Assembly: GCF_001702265.1 (NCBI RefSeq)
Contig: NZ_MAUE01000045.1
Span: forward strand, 62,001 to 126,000
Origin: Pseudomonas aylmerensis
Lineage (GTDB): Bacteria; Pseudomonadota; Gammaproteobacteria; Pseudomonadales; Pseudomonadaceae
Reading direction: 5' to 3'
Length of the DNA: 64,000 nucleotides
Shown here one piece after another: positions 15,674 through 24,758 of the stretch. Each line of letters opens with the position of its first letter. The first letter of the stretch is position 1. Below the pieces are notes generated by a model, which saw only the letters and a program-made list of their open reading frames with translations, did not search any database and was not told the origin of the DNA. Both the position numbers and the translations under genes were made by a program.

Positions 15674-17542
15674 ATGCTGAACAAATACCCTCTGTGGAAA
15701 TACGTACTGATCCTGGCGGTGCTGGCGATCGGTTTTATTTATTCCGCTCCCAATCTCTATCCTGATGACCCGGCGATCCAGATCACTGGCGCCAGCACTT
15801 CGCTGCAAGTCAATCAGGCTGACCTGGAACGCGCGAGCAAGGCACTGACCGACGCTGGCATCCAGGTTAAAGCGGCAACGTTGGCGGCTGATGCGAAGGG
15901 CGGCTTGCTGCGCCTGACCAAGGCAGAAGACCAATTGCCGGCCAAAGACGTTGTGCGCAAGGTCATGGGTGATGACTACGTCGTCGCGCTCAACCTGGCA
16001 CAGACCACGCCGACCTGGTTGCGCAAGATCGGCGCGCACCCGATGAAGCTGGGCCTGGACTTGTCCGGTGGTGTGCACTTCCTGCTGGAAGTCGACATGG
16101 ACAAAGCCCTCGACGCTCGCCTGAAAGTCTACGAAGGCGACGTGAAGAGCCTGCTGCGCAAAGAGAAGTTGCGTTATCGCAGTCTGCCGCAGCTCAATGG
16201 TGCCATCCAGCTGGGCTTCTCTGACGAAGCTTCGCGCGAACAGGCCCGTGCGCTGATCCGCAAGAATTTCAACGATTTCGACATCGTGCCGGCTGACCTC
16301 AATGGCCAGGCTGTACTGCGTCTGGCGATGACCCCAGCCAAGCTGGCGGAAATCCGCGAATACTCCATCAAGCAGAACTTGACCACGGTACGTAACCGCG
16401 TCAACGAGCTGGGTGTGGCCGAGCCGATCGTTCAGCGCCAGGGTGCCAACCGCATCGTGGTTGAGCTGCCGGGCGTGCAGGACACTGCTGAAGCCAAGCG
16501 TATCCTGGGCAAGACTGCCAACCTGGAATTCCGTCTGGCGGCTGAGCCAGGTGCTACCCGCGCGACTGCCGAAGAGTTCGAGTTCCGCGAAGGCAACCGT
16601 CCTCCAGCGCTGATCGAGCGTGGCTTGATCATCACCGGTGACCAGGTGACTGACGCCAAGGCCGGTTTCGGCGAGCACGGTACCCCTGAAGTGAACATCC
16701 GCCTGGATGGCCACGGCGGCGAACTGATGAGCCGCGCCACGCGCAGCAACGTCGGTCGCAGCATGGCGGTGATCTTCATCGAGCAACGCCCGGTGACCAC
16801 CTACACCAAGCAGGTCGTCAACGGCGTCGAGAAAGACGTGCCGGTACAGACCTTCAAGGAAGAGAAGAAGATCATCAGCCTGGCGACCATCCAGTCGCCG
16901 CTGGGTGCTCAATTCCGTATCACTGGCCTGAACGGCCAGGGTGAGTCCTCGGAGCTGGCCCTGTTGCTGCGTGCCGGTGGCCTGGCTGCACCGATGTACT
17001 TCGCTGAAGAACGTACCATCGGCCCGAGCCTGGGTGCCGACAACATCACCAAGGGTATCGACGCGGCCTTGTGGGGCATGCTGTTCGTGTCGCTGTTCAT
17101 CATCGCCATCTACCGCTTCTTCGGCATCATCGCCACCGTGGCCCTGGCGGGCAACATGGTGATGCTGCTGGCCCTGATGTCGCTGCTGGGCGCTACACTG
17201 ACCCTGCCAGGTATCGCCGGTATCGTACTCACCATGGGTATGGCGGTAGACGCCAACGTGCTGATCTTCTCGCGGATCCGTGAAGAGATCGCCGCCGGCA
17301 TGACCGTGCAGCGTGCAATCAACGAAGGCTTCGGCCGGGCATTTACCGCGATTCTCGACTCCAACTTGACCACTTTGCTGGTCGGCGGGATTCTCTTTGC
17401 CATGGGCACCGGCCCGGTCAAAGGTTTTGCGGTGACCATGTCCCTCGGTATCTTTACCTCGATGTTCACGGCCATCATGGTGACCCGCGCAATGGTCAAC
17501 CTGATCTTTGGCGGGCGTGACTTCAAGAAGTTGTGGATTTAA
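15674..17542 (+). CDS. secD: protein translocase subunit SecD
   Basis: Inner-membrane component that with SecF uses the proton gradient to finish protein export. 622 aa. One N-terminal helix (YVLILAVLAIGFIYSAPNL), a large periplasmic P1 domain, and five C-terminal helices beginning near residue 450, with the MMD-type signature LGLDLSGGVHFLLEVD early and GMAVDANVLIFSRIREE in the last third. A GTG lies one codon upstream at 15671, but ATG 15674 gives the classic MLNKYPLWKY start. It ends ten bases before secF, so the pair is co-transcribed. Confidence 0.97.
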   Translation: MLNKYPLWKYVLILAVLAIGFIYSAPNLYPDDPAIQITGASTSLQVNQADLERASKALTDAGIQVKAATLAADAKGGLLRLTKAEDQLPAKDVVRKVMGDDYVVALNLAQTTPTWLRKIGAHPMKLGLDLSGGVHFLLEVDMDKALDARLKVYEGDVKSLLRKEKLRYRSLPQLNGAIQLGFSDEASREQARALIRKNFNDFDIVPADLNGQAVLRLAMTPAKLAEIREYSIKQNLTTVRNRVNELGVAEPIVQRQGANRIVVELPGVQDTAEAKRILGKTANLEFRLAAEPGATRATAEEFEFREGNRPPALIERGLIITGDQVTDAKAGFGEHGTPEVNIRLDGHGGELMSRATRSNVGRSMAVIFIEQRPVTTYTKQVVNGVEKDVPVQTFKEEKKIISLATIQSPLGAQFRITGLNGQGESSELALLLRAGGLAAPMYFAEERTIGPSLGADNITKGIDAALWGMLFVSLFIIAIYRFFGIIATVALAGNMVMLLALMSLLGATLTLPGIAGIVLTMGMAVDANVLIFSRIREEIAAGMTVQRAINEGFGRAFTAILDSNLTTLLVGGILFAMGTGPVKGFAVTMSLGIFTSMFTAIMVTRAMVNLIFGGRDFKKLWI

Positions 17543-17551
17543 GGGGCTGCC

Positions 17552-18466
17552 ATGTTACGTACAATCAACTTCATGGGCGTTCGCAACGTTGCGTTCGGCG
17601 TCACCGTGCTCCTTACCGTTCTGGCGTTGTTCAGCTGGTTCCATAAGGGTCTGAACTACGGTCTGGACTTCACCGGCGGTACGCTCATCGAGCTGACCTA
17701 CGAGAAGCCGGCCGACGTCACCCTGGTGCGCAACGAGCTGGTCAAGGCCGGCTATCACGAAGCCATCGTGCAGAGCTTCGGTGCCACCACCGACCTGCTG
17801 GTGCGTATGCCGGGCGAAGACCCGCAACTGGGTCACCAGGTCGCCGAGGCCTTGCAGAAGGTCGGCGGTGACAACCCGGCGTCGGTCAAGCGCGTCGAGT
17901 TCGTGGGCCCGCAGGTCGGTGAAGAGCTGCGCGACCAGGGCGGCCTCGGCATGCTGATGGCGCTGGTCGGCATCATGATCTACCTGGCATTCCGCTTTCA
18001 GTGGAAATTCGGTGTCGGCGCCATTGTGTCGCTGATCCACGACGTGATCGTGACCGTGGGCATCCTGGCGTACTTCCAGATCACCTTCGACCTGACCGTG
18101 CTCGCGGCGGTACTGGCGATCATTGGTTACTCCCTCAACGACACCATCGTGGTATTCGACCGGGTTCGTGAGAACTTCCGGGTACTGCGCAAGGCGTCGT
18201 TGATCGAGAACATCAACGTTTCCACCACCCAGACCCTGTTGCGGACCATGGCGACGTCGATCTCCACCTTGCTGGCGATCGCGGCACTGATGATCTTCGG
18301 CGGCGACAACCTGTGGGGCTTCTCCCTGGCGCTGTTCATCGGCGTTCTGGCGGGTACCTACTCGTCGATCTACATCGCCAACGTGGTGCTGATCTGGCTG
18401 AACCTCAACAGCGAAGACCTGATCCCTCCTGCTGCGACTGGCAAGGAGGTCGACGACCGCCCTTGA
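17552..18466 (+). CDS. secF: protein translocase subunit SecF
   Basis: Partner of SecD in the export motor, 304 aa. One N-terminal helix, the short periplasmic domain with GLNYGLDFTGGTLIEL, and five C-terminal helices including SLNDTIVVFDRVREN. ATG 17552 follows AAGGGG at short spacing. A strong terminator at 18498-18529 ends the queA-to-secF transcript. Confidence 0.97.
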   Translation: MLRTINFMGVRNVAFGVTVLLTVLALFSWFHKGLNYGLDFTGGTLIELTYEKPADVTLVRNELVKAGYHEAIVQSFGATTDLLVRMPGEDPQLGHQVAEALQKVGGDNPASVKRVEFVGPQVGEELRDQGGLGMLMALVGIMIYLAFRFQWKFGVGAIVSLIHDVIVTVGILAYFQITFDLTVLAAVLAIIGYSLNDTIVVFDRVRENFRVLRKASLIENINVSTTQTLLRTMATSISTLLAIAALMIFGGDNLWGFSLALFIGVLAGTYSSIYIANVVLIWLNLNSEDLIPPAATGKEVDDRP

Positions 18467-18497
18467 TGGGCGCTTGTTGATCTGCTGTTACAAAGAA

Positions 18498-18529
18498 GGC
18501 ACGAGTATTGAACTCGTGCCTTTTTTTTT
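18498..18529 (+). terminator. Terminator of the queA-tgt-yajC-secDF operon
   Basis: Perfect 9 bp stem GGCACGAGT / ACTCGTGCC with a 5-base loop and nine Ts, 31 bases after the secF stop. Confidence 0.92.
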
Positions 18530-18589
18530 GCTCCAAGGCTGGGTATAGCGCGGATCTTTCGGTCCGTTTGTGATGGTCAGGAGGTTCAC

Positions 18590-19132
18590 GTGAACAAGTC
18601 GTTGCTGGTTGGTGCGGTATTGGGTGCTGTCGGTGTGACTGCCGGGGGTGCTGTTGCCACCTACAGCCTGGTGAAAAGCGGCCCTGAGTATGCGCAAGTG
18701 CTGGCGGTGCAGCCGGTAAAAACCCAGATCAAAACCCCGCGCGAGGTCTGCAAGGACGTCGCAGTGACCCGGCAGAAGCCGGTTCAGGATCAACATCAGA
18801 TCGTCGGCACGGTAGTCGGCGCACTGGCCGGTGGCCTGTTGGGCAACCAGGTCGGTGGCGGTAATGGCAAGAAGCTGGCTACTGTAGCTGGCGCGGTCGG
18901 TGGCGGTTACGCCGGTAACAAGGTTCAGGAAGGCATGCAGAACCGCGATACCTACACCACCACTCAAACCCGTTGTAACACCGTCAATGACATCAGCGAC
19001 AAGGTGGTCGGTTATGACGTGCGTTACAACCTGGATGGCAAGGAAGGGTCTGTGCGCATGGACCGTGATCCGGGTGGCCAGATTCCAGTCGATAAAGAAG
19101 GTCGGCTGATCCTGGGTCAGAACCAGCAGTAA
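18590..19132 (+). CDS. glycine-zipper 2TM domain protein
   Basis: Predicted envelope protein of 180 aa. An N-terminal hydrophobic helix (LLVGAVLGAVGVTAGGAVATYSLV) anchors or exports it. A glycine-zipper pair spans about residues 65-110 (GTVVGALAGGLLGNQVGGG ... AGAVGGGYAGNKV), a pattern found in SlyB/YcfJ-like outer-membrane stress proteins. The C-terminal part ending in DVRYNLDGKEGSVRMDRDPG resembles the YcfJ tail. The start GTG at 18590 has a very strong AGGAGG five bases upstream. Transcribed alone, after the secF terminator. Function unproven. Confidence 0.85.
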   Translation: MNKSLLVGAVLGAVGVTAGGAVATYSLVKSGPEYAQVLAVQPVKTQIKTPREVCKDVAVTRQKPVQDQHQIVGTVVGALAGGLLGNQVGGGNGKKLATVAGAVGGGYAGNKVQEGMQNRDTYTTTQTRCNTVNDISDKVVGYDVRYNLDGKEGSVRMDRDPGGQIPVDKEGRLILGQNQQ

Positions 19133-19158
19133 TTGATAAGCCTGGCACTGGCCAGGAT

Positions 19159-19240
19159 GTAGGAGCTGGCTTGCGATTGCGGTGGGTCCAGCTGATTAGC
19201 TAGCTGGCTGACCGCTATCGCAGGCAAGCCAGCGCCTACA
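19159..19240. repeat. REPIN-type inverted repeat
   Basis: Two REP arms (GTAGGAGCTGGCTTGCGAT and its inverted partner ending AGCGCCTAC) enclose about 35 bases. Typical Pseudomonas intergenic REP doublet, between convergent genes. Confidence 0.8.
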
Positions 19241-19291
19241 TTGGATTGTGGTTGAGTCAGTGGTACTGGGTTTGCCCCCAAATCCCAAGCA

Positions 19292-19322
19292 TAAAAAAAG
19301 CACCCCTCGGGGTGCTTTTTTT
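19292..19322. terminator. Bidirectional terminator between the glycine-zipper gene and suhB
   Basis: AAGCACCCC / GGGGTGCTT with a 3-base TCG loop, an A-tract before and T-tract after. It lies 13 bases from the suhB stop and serves convergent transcripts. Confidence 0.88.
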
Positions 19323-19334
19323 GTGCTCGCTCGC

Positions 19335-20150
19335 TTAGCGTTTCAGCGAAGCCGGCAGGTGCGGCTGGATCGCCGTCAGTACTGCCTTGAAGCATTTGGT
19401 GTTGCCGGCAACCACGTGGCCTTTCTCAAGGAAGTCGTGACCGCCGGTGAAGTCGCTCACCAGGCCGCCTGCTTCCTGGATCAGCAGGGCGCCTGCAGCC
19501 ATGTCCCACTCGGACAGGCCCGATTCCCAGAACGCATCAAAACGACCTGCGGCCACATAGGCCAGGTCCAGGCTGGCGGCACCGGCGCGGCGGATGCCGG
19601 CGGTCTGGCCAACCAGGGCGCGGAACATGCCCAGGTAGTTTTCCAGGTTGTCCATCTGGTCGTCACGGAACGGGAAGCCGGTGCCGAGCAGGGCGCCGTC
19701 CAGGCTGGTACGGCCGCTGACACGCAGGCGACGACCATTCAACTGGGCGCCACGGCCACGGCTGGCGGTGAATTCTTCCTGGCGAACCGGGTCGAGTACG
19801 ACGGCGTGTTCCAGGCGGCCACGGTATTTGCAGGCAATGCTCACAGCAAAGTGTGGGATGCCGCGCAGGAAGTTGGTGGTGCCATCCAGTGGGTCGATGA
19901 TCCACAGGTAGTCTTCGCCTTCGCCGCTACCTTTGTGCAGGCCGGTTTCTTCACCGAGGATGCCGTGGGTAGGGTAGGCCTTGCGCAGGGCGTCGATGAT
20001 TTTCTGTTCGGCGGCGCGGTCCACCTCGGATACATAATCCTTGGCGTCTTTTTCGTCGACCTTGATGGTATCCAGGCGCTCGATGGAGCGGAAGATCAAT
20101 TCACTGGCGCTGCGGGCGGCGCGCAGCGCGATATTCAGCATGGGCTGCAT
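19335..20150 (-). CDS. suhB: inositol-1-monophosphatase family protein SuhB
   Basis: Mg2+-dependent phosphatase of the inositol monophosphatase fold; in gammaproteobacteria SuhB also binds RNA polymerase and supports rRNA antitermination. 271 aa. Metal-binding motifs are intact: GEE at 66-68, DPLDGT at 86-91 with TNF, and WDMAAGALLIQEAGG near residue 215. Start ATG 20150 follows GGTGACA-type spacing; no other start fits the family N-terminus (MQPMLNIALRAAR). Divergent from trmJ, with 145 bases of shared upstream DNA. Confidence 0.95.
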   Translation of the reverse strand: MQPMLNIALRAARSASELIFRSIERLDTIKVDEKDAKDYVSEVDRAAEQKIIDALRKAYPTHGILGEETGLHKGSGEGEDYLWIIDPLDGTTNFLRGIPHFAVSIACKYRGRLEHAVVLDPVRQEEFTASRGRGAQLNGRRLRVSGRTSLDGALLGTGFPFRDDQMDNLENYLGMFRALVGQTAGIRRAGAASLDLAYVAAGRFDAFWESGLSEWDMAAGALLIQEAGGLVSDFTGGHDFLEKGHVVAGNTKCFKAVLTAIQPHLPASLKR

Positions 20151-20295
20151 GGATGTGTCACCTAAGGTTGTTAAAGAAAGCCGGGCATTCTAGCAGAAAC
20201 TTTCTTCAGGTGAAGGACGACGTTAGCTTTCATGGCATAACCTTAGGCTGTTCTGTAAGATTTGCTCCCCTTTCCCGTGTCCGAGAGCGCCTCCC

Positions 20296-21066
20296 TTGCT
20301 GCAAAACATTCGTGTCGTCTTGGTCAATACCAGTCATCCCGGCAACATCGGCGGGGTGGCGCGAGCCATGAAAAACATGGGGCTGACGCGCCTGGTGCTG
20401 GTCGAACCGCGCGTGTTCCCCCATCACGAGGCTGATGCCCGTGCGTCCGGCGCCAATGACATCCTCGAAAAGGCCCAGGTCGTCGCCACCTTGGAAGATG
20501 CCCTGGTCGGTTGCAACCTGGTGCTCGGCACCAGTGCTCGCGATCGCCGCATTCCCTGGCCGCTGCTGGATCCGCGCGAGTGCGGGACCAAGGTCGTGGA
20601 AGAGGCTGCTGGCGGCGCTGAGATCGCGCTGGTGTTTGGCCGTGAAGACTCCGGCCTCACCAATGAAGAGCTGCAGCGATGTCATTACCACGTGCACATT
20701 CCATCAGACCCCGAGTTCAGCTCGCTGAACCTCGGGGCAGCGGTGCAGGTGTTGAGTTATGAAGTGCGCATGGCCTGGCTGGCCGCAGAAGGGCAGCCGA
20801 GCAAGGTCGAGAAGGACGAAGTGGCGTCGACCAAGAGTGGCGAGTTGGCCACCATGGACGAGCTGGAGCGATTCTATGAACACCTGGAGCAAACCCTGGT
20901 GGCCATTGAGTTCCTCGATCCGGAAAAACCACGGCACTTGATGGCGCGCCTGCGTCGGTTGTACGGACGCAGCTCGGTCAGCCGGGCGGAAATGAATATA
21001 TTGCGTGGCATCCTCACGGAAACCCAGAAAGCGGCCCGTGGCGAGCTTCTTAAGCGGAAGGATTAA
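20296..21066 (+). CDS. trmJ: tRNA (cytidine/uridine-2'-O-)-methyltransferase TrmJ
   Basis: SPOUT-class methyltransferase that methylates the 2'-O of residue 32 in tRNA using SAM. 256 aa. N-terminal LQNIRVVLVNTSHPGNIGGVARAMKNMGL, and the knot-forming C-terminal motifs LVFGREDSGLTNEEL and FSSLNLGAAVQVLSYE. The start is TTG at 20296, which gives exactly the family N-terminus MLQNIR. The TTG start and weak ribosome site predict low expression. cysE follows after two bases. Confidence 0.95.
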   Translation: MLQNIRVVLVNTSHPGNIGGVARAMKNMGLTRLVLVEPRVFPHHEADARASGANDILEKAQVVATLEDALVGCNLVLGTSARDRRIPWPLLDPRECGTKVVEEAAGGAEIALVFGREDSGLTNEELQRCHYHVHIPSDPEFSSLNLGAAVQVLSYEVRMAWLAAEGQPSKVEKDEVASTKSGELATMDELERFYEHLEQTLVAIEFLDPEKPRHLMARLRRLYGRSSVSRAEMNILRGILTETQKAARGELLKRKD

Positions 21067-21068
21067 AA

Positions 21069-21854
21069 ATGTTCGAGCGTTTGCGAGAAGATATCCAGAG
21101 TGTTTTCCACCGTGACCCGGCGGCGCGCAACGCCTTTGAAGTGCTGACGTGCTACCCGGGCATGCATGCAATCTGGATCCATCGCCTGTCCGGCGCCTTG
21201 TGGGGCATGGGCTGGAAATGGCTGGCGCGGCTGGTGTCGAACTTCGGTCGCTGGCTGACCGGGATCGAAATCCACCCGGGGGCCAAGGTCGGGCGTCGCT
21301 TCTTTATCGATCATGGCATGGGCATTGTGATCGGCGAGACGGCTGAAATTGGGGATGACGTAACCCTCTACCAGGGCGTGACCCTCGGCGGTACCAGTTG
21401 GAACAAAGGCAAGCGCCACCCAACCCTCGAAGACGGCGTGGTGGTCGGGGCGGGCGCCAAGGTGCTTGGCCCGTTCACGGTCGGCGCGGGCGCCAAGGTC
21501 GGCTCCAATGCGGTGGTGACCAAGGCGGTACCGGCCGGCGCGACCGTGGTCGGCATTCCAGGGCGGATCATCGTCAAGCCGGAAGTCGGCGATGAGCAGG
21601 AAGCCAAGCGCAAGGCCATGGCCGAGAAGATCGGCTTCGATGCCTACGGCGTCAGCGAAGACATGCCGGACCCGGTGGCACGCGCCATCGGCCAGTTGCT
21701 CGATCATCTGCAGGCCGTAGATGGCAAGCTGGAGGGCATGTGCGGTGCGCTGAAGGATCTGGGCAGCCCTTACTGTGCGAAAGATCTGCCTGAGTTGCGC
21801 GAAGAAGACTTCGCCGAGATCAAGGACGAAGCATCAGCCACCAAGGCAGGCTAG
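21069..21854 (+). CDS. cysE: serine O-acetyltransferase CysE
   Basis: Makes O-acetylserine from serine and acetyl-CoA, the committed step to cysteine and so sulfur supply for the adjacent ISC operon. 261 aa. N-terminal helical domain, then left-handed beta-helix hexapeptide repeats (IEIHPGAKVGRRFFIDHGMGIVIGE ... TLYQGVTLGGT) with the catalytic His in the DHG motif. The C-terminal tail is about 80 residues longer than in short CysE forms. Starts two bases after trmJ. Confidence 0.93.
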   Translation: MFERLREDIQSVFHRDPAARNAFEVLTCYPGMHAIWIHRLSGALWGMGWKWLARLVSNFGRWLTGIEIHPGAKVGRRFFIDHGMGIVIGETAEIGDDVTLYQGVTLGGTSWNKGKRHPTLEDGVVVGAGAKVLGPFTVGAGAKVGSNAVVTKAVPAGATVVGIPGRIIVKPEVGDEQEAKRKAMAEKIGFDAYGVSEDMPDPVARAIGQLLDHLQAVDGKLEGMCGALKDLGSPYCAKDLPELREEDFAEIKDEASATKAG

Positions 21855-21878
21855 ATATTACGGTTGATAGAGCTCTCC

Positions 21879-21969
21879 TGTGGGAGCTGGCTTGCCGGTG
21901 ATAGCGGTCTGCCAGCTACCCCTTGAGCTGCTGATCCACCGCCAATCGCAGGCAAGGCAGATCCCACAT
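21879..21969. repeat. REPIN-type inverted repeat
   Basis: Arms GTGGGAGCTGGCTTGCCGG and an imperfect inverted partner ending ATCCCAC, between cysE and the iscR promoter. Confidence 0.75.
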
Positions 21970-22063
21970 TTGATCTCCATTGGTCATGAGATCGGGCGTT
22001 GACCTTGTTCCTGCTGGTCGTCCCTACCCCATCCTGCTATGATTCGCGCGCCCTTTTTACGGG

Positions 22064-22122
22064 TAATCCTGACTAAAGTACTAGGTCTTATAGTTGACTT
22101 AAATACTCGGGAATCGCATACT
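22064..22122 (+). promoter_or_regulatory. iscR promoter with IscR type 1 operators
   Basis: -35 TTGACT (22094-22099) and -10 CATACT (22117-22122) are 17 bases apart. The -35 lies within a good match to the type 1 IscR consensus (ATAGTTGACT...CTCGGGAAT, 22090-22114), and a second, weaker match begins near 22064. Occupancy by [2Fe-2S] IscR would block the polymerase and give negative feedback on the isc operon. Confidence 0.75.
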
Positions 22123-22155
22123 TGCTCCCATTCTGAAACACCTTGGTACTTGTCC

Positions 22156-22647
22156 ATGAGACTGACTACAAAAGGCCGATACGCGGTGACCGCCATGCTT
22201 GACTTGGCCTTGCACGCGCAAACTGGGCCGGTGTCCCTGGCCGATATCTCCGAGCGCCAAGGCATTTCCCTGTCCTACCTCGAGCAACTGTTCGCCAAGT
22301 TGCGCCGCAGCAACCTGGTTTCCAGTGTGCGTGGGCCGGGCGGCGGCTATCAACTGTCCCGCGACATGCAGGGCATCCAGGTAGCCCAGGTCATCGACGC
22401 GGTGAACGAATCCGTCGATGCAACCAAATGCCAGGGTCTGGGTGACTGCCACGCCGGCGACACCTGCCTGACGCACCACCTGTGGTGTGACTTGAGCCTG
22501 CAGATCCATGAGTTTTTGAGTGGTATCAGCTTGGCTGATCTTGTGACTCGCCGTGAGGTGCAAGAAGTAGCCCAGCGTCAGGACCAGCGCCGTTGCAACA
22601 CCAAGGCGCCGCGTCTGGACAAGATTGAAGCGTCCGCCGTCGAGTGA
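22156..22647 (+). CDS. iscR: Fe-S cluster assembly transcriptional regulator IscR
   Basis: Rrf2-family repressor that carries a [2Fe-2S] cluster and turns down the isc operon when clusters are sufficient. 163 aa. Winged helix at the N-terminus (ISLSYLEQLFAKLRRSNLVSSVRGPGGGY), cluster ligands C92, C98, C104 and H107 at the same positions as E. coli. An in-frame extension reaches 22039, but ATG 22156 gives the family N-terminus MRLTTKGRYAV. First gene of the isc operon, 50 bases before iscS. Confidence 0.96.
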   Translation: MRLTTKGRYAVTAMLDLALHAQTGPVSLADISERQGISLSYLEQLFAKLRRSNLVSSVRGPGGGYQLSRDMQGIQVAQVIDAVNESVDATKCQGLGDCHAGDTCLTHHLWCDLSLQIHEFLSGISLADLVTRREVQEVAQRQDQRRCNTKAPRLDKIEASAVE

Positions 22648-22697
22648 CAGCCGAAGAGCTAACGGCACGCCAGCCAGCCTGATTTAGGAGAAAGTCC

Positions 22698-23912
22698 ATG
22701 AAATTGCCGATTTACCTTGATTACTCAGCGACCACCCCGGTTGATCCGCGTGTCGCGCAAAAGATGAGTGAATGCCTGCTGGTTGACGGAAACTTCGGCA
22801 ACCCGGCCTCCCGTTCCCACGTATTCGGCTGGAAAGCCGAGGAAGCGGTCGAGAACGCTCGTCGCCAGGTCGCTGACCTGGTGGGTGCAGACCCGCGTGA
22901 AATCGTCTGGACCTCCGGTGCCACCGAGTCCGACAACCTGGCAATCAAGGGCGCGGCGCATTTCTACGCGACCAAGGGCAAGCACCTGATCACCACCAAG
23001 ATTGAGCACAAGGCTGTCCTCGACACCATGCGCCAACTGGAGCGTGAAGGTTTCGAGGTGACCTACCTCGAGCCAACCACCGACGGTATCGTCACCCCGG
23101 CCATGATCGAGGCCGCGCTGCGTGAAGACACCATCCTGGTTTCCGTGATCCACGTGAACAACGAAATCGGCACCATCAACGACATCGCGGCCATTGGCGA
23201 GCTGACCCGTTCCAAGGGCATCCTGCTGCACGTCGACGCTGCCCAGTCCACCGGCAAGGTCGACATCGACCTGTCGAAACTGAAAGTCGACCTGATGTCG
23301 TTCTCTGCCCACAAGACCTACGGCCCTAAAGGCATCGGCGCGCTCTACGTGAGCCGCAAGCCTCGCGTGCGTATCGAAGCCACCATGCACGGCGGCGGTC
23401 ACGAGCGCGGCATGCGTTCGGGCACCCTGGCGACCCACCAGATCGTCGGCATGGGCGAAGCTTTCCGCGTAGCCAAGGAAGACATGGCTGCCGAAAACGT
23501 GCGCATCAAGGCCCTCAGCGATCGCTTCTACAAGCAGGTCGAGAACCTTGAAGAGCTGTACATCAACGGCAGCATGACCGCCCGTGTACCGCACAACCTG
23601 AATTTGAGCTTCAACTACGTCGAAGGCGAGTCGCTGATCATGGCACTCAAGGACCTGGCGGTTTCGTCCGGTTCGGCCTGCACCTCGGCCTCGCTTGAGC
23701 CTTCGTATGTCCTGCGCGCCCTGGGCCGCAACGACGAACTGGCACATAGCTCGATCCGCTTTACGTTCGGCCGCTTCACCACCGAAGAACAAGTCGACTA
23801 CGCCGCGCAGAAAGTCTGCGAGGCCGTCAACAAGCTGCGCGTTTTGTCGCCGCTGTGGGACATGTACAAAGACGGTGTCGATATTTCCAAGATCGAGTGG
23901 GCGGCACACTAA
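22698..23912 (+). CDS. iscS: cysteine desulfurase IscS
   Basis: PLP enzyme that takes sulfur from cysteine and passes it to IscU as a persulfide. 404 aa, as in E. coli. PLP lysine K206 in SAHKTYGPKG and the mobile-loop catalytic Cys328 in SSGSACTSASL are both present. Ribosome site AGGAGA sits eight bases before the ATG. Second gene of the operon. Confidence 0.97.
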   Translation: MKLPIYLDYSATTPVDPRVAQKMSECLLVDGNFGNPASRSHVFGWKAEEAVENARRQVADLVGADPREIVWTSGATESDNLAIKGAAHFYATKGKHLITTKIEHKAVLDTMRQLEREGFEVTYLEPTTDGIVTPAMIEAALREDTILVSVIHVNNEIGTINDIAAIGELTRSKGILLHVDAAQSTGKVDIDLSKLKVDLMSFSAHKTYGPKGIGALYVSRKPRVRIEATMHGGGHERGMRSGTLATHQIVGMGEAFRVAKEDMAAENVRIKALSDRFYKQVENLEELYINGSMTARVPHNLNLSFNYVEGESLIMALKDLAVSSGSACTSASLEPSYVLRALGRNDELAHSSIRFTFGRFTTEEQVDYAAQKVCEAVNKLRVLSPLWDMYKDGVDISKIEWAAH

Positions 23913-24011
23913 ATATAGAAGCCGCCACCCAAGCTCTGTAGGAACGTGGCGGAAAACGCAGGCGTTTTTACAGGGTTCCAGAGCGGCCCTGATGAGTGAG
24001 GATTCAGTACC

Positions 24012-24398
24012 ATGGCTTACAGCGAAAAGGTCATCGACCACTACGAAAACCCGCGCAACGTCGGCAAGATGAACGCGGAAGACCCTGATGTCGGCACCGG
24101 CATGGTCGGCGCTCCGGCGTGCGGCGATGTGATGCGCCTGCAGATCAAGGTCAACGAAGCTGGCGTTATCGAAGACGCCAAATTCAAGACATATGGCTGC
24201 GGTTCCGCCATTGCCTCCAGCTCCCTCGCTACCGAGTGGATGAAAGGCAAGACCCTGGATGAGGCTGTCACCATCAGCAATACCCAGTTGGCCGAAGAAC
24301 TGGCCCTGCCGCCGGTGAAAATTCACTGCTCGGTACTCGCTGAAGACGCCATCAAGGCGGCCGTTCGCGACTACAAGCAGAAGAAAGGCTTGATCTAA
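24012..24398 (+). CDS. iscU: Fe-S cluster scaffold IscU
   Basis: Scaffold on which [2Fe-2S] clusters are built before transfer. 128 aa. Cluster ligands C37 (GAPACGD), C63 (YGCGSA) and the C-terminal Cys in IHCSVLAEDA are intact, as is LPPVK just before it, the site recognised by HscA. A 99-base gap separates it from iscS, containing only a GAGTGAGGA ribosome site. Confidence 0.97.
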   Translation: MAYSEKVIDHYENPRNVGKMNAEDPDVGTGMVGAPACGDVMRLQIKVNEAGVIEDAKFKTYGCGSAIASSSLATEWMKGKTLDEAVTISNTQLAEELALPPVKIHCSVLAEDAIKAAVRDYKQKKGLI

Positions 24399-24426
24399 GC
24401 ATTTGGCGACGAGTAAGGAGTCAACG

Positions 24427-24750
24427 ATGGCTATCAGCATGACAGAAGCGGCTGCGCAGCACATTCGCCGCTCCCTGAATGGGCGCGGTAAAGGTGAGGG
24501 GATTCGTCTGGGTGTTCGCACCACGGGCTGTTCCGGCCTTGCCTACGTGCTGGAGTTTGTCGACGAGGTGGTTGCGGAAGACCAGGTGTTCGAAAGTCAC
24601 GGCGAGAAAGTGATTATCGACCCCAAGAGCCTGACCTACCTGGACGGCACCGAACTCGATTTCGTCAAGGAAGGGTTGAACGAAGGCTTCAAGTTCAACA
24701 ACCCCAACGTGCGCGGTGAATGTGGCTGCGGCGAAAGCTTCAACATCTGA
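24427..24750 (+). CDS. iscA: A-type Fe-S carrier IscA
   Basis: Carrier that delivers clusters to target proteins, 107 aa. Ligands C35 (TTGCSGLAY), C99 and C101 (GECGCGESF) are present. The frame extends to ATG-like codons at 24403, but ATG 24427 follows AAGGAG and yields the family start MAISMTEAA. Followed after eight bases by hscB. Confidence 0.96.
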   Translation: MAISMTEAAAQHIRRSLNGRGKGEGIRLGVRTTGCSGLAYVLEFVDEVVAEDQVFESHGEKVIIDPKSLTYLDGTELDFVKEGLNEGFKFNNPNVRGECGCGESFNI

Positions 24751-24758
24751 GGCTATTC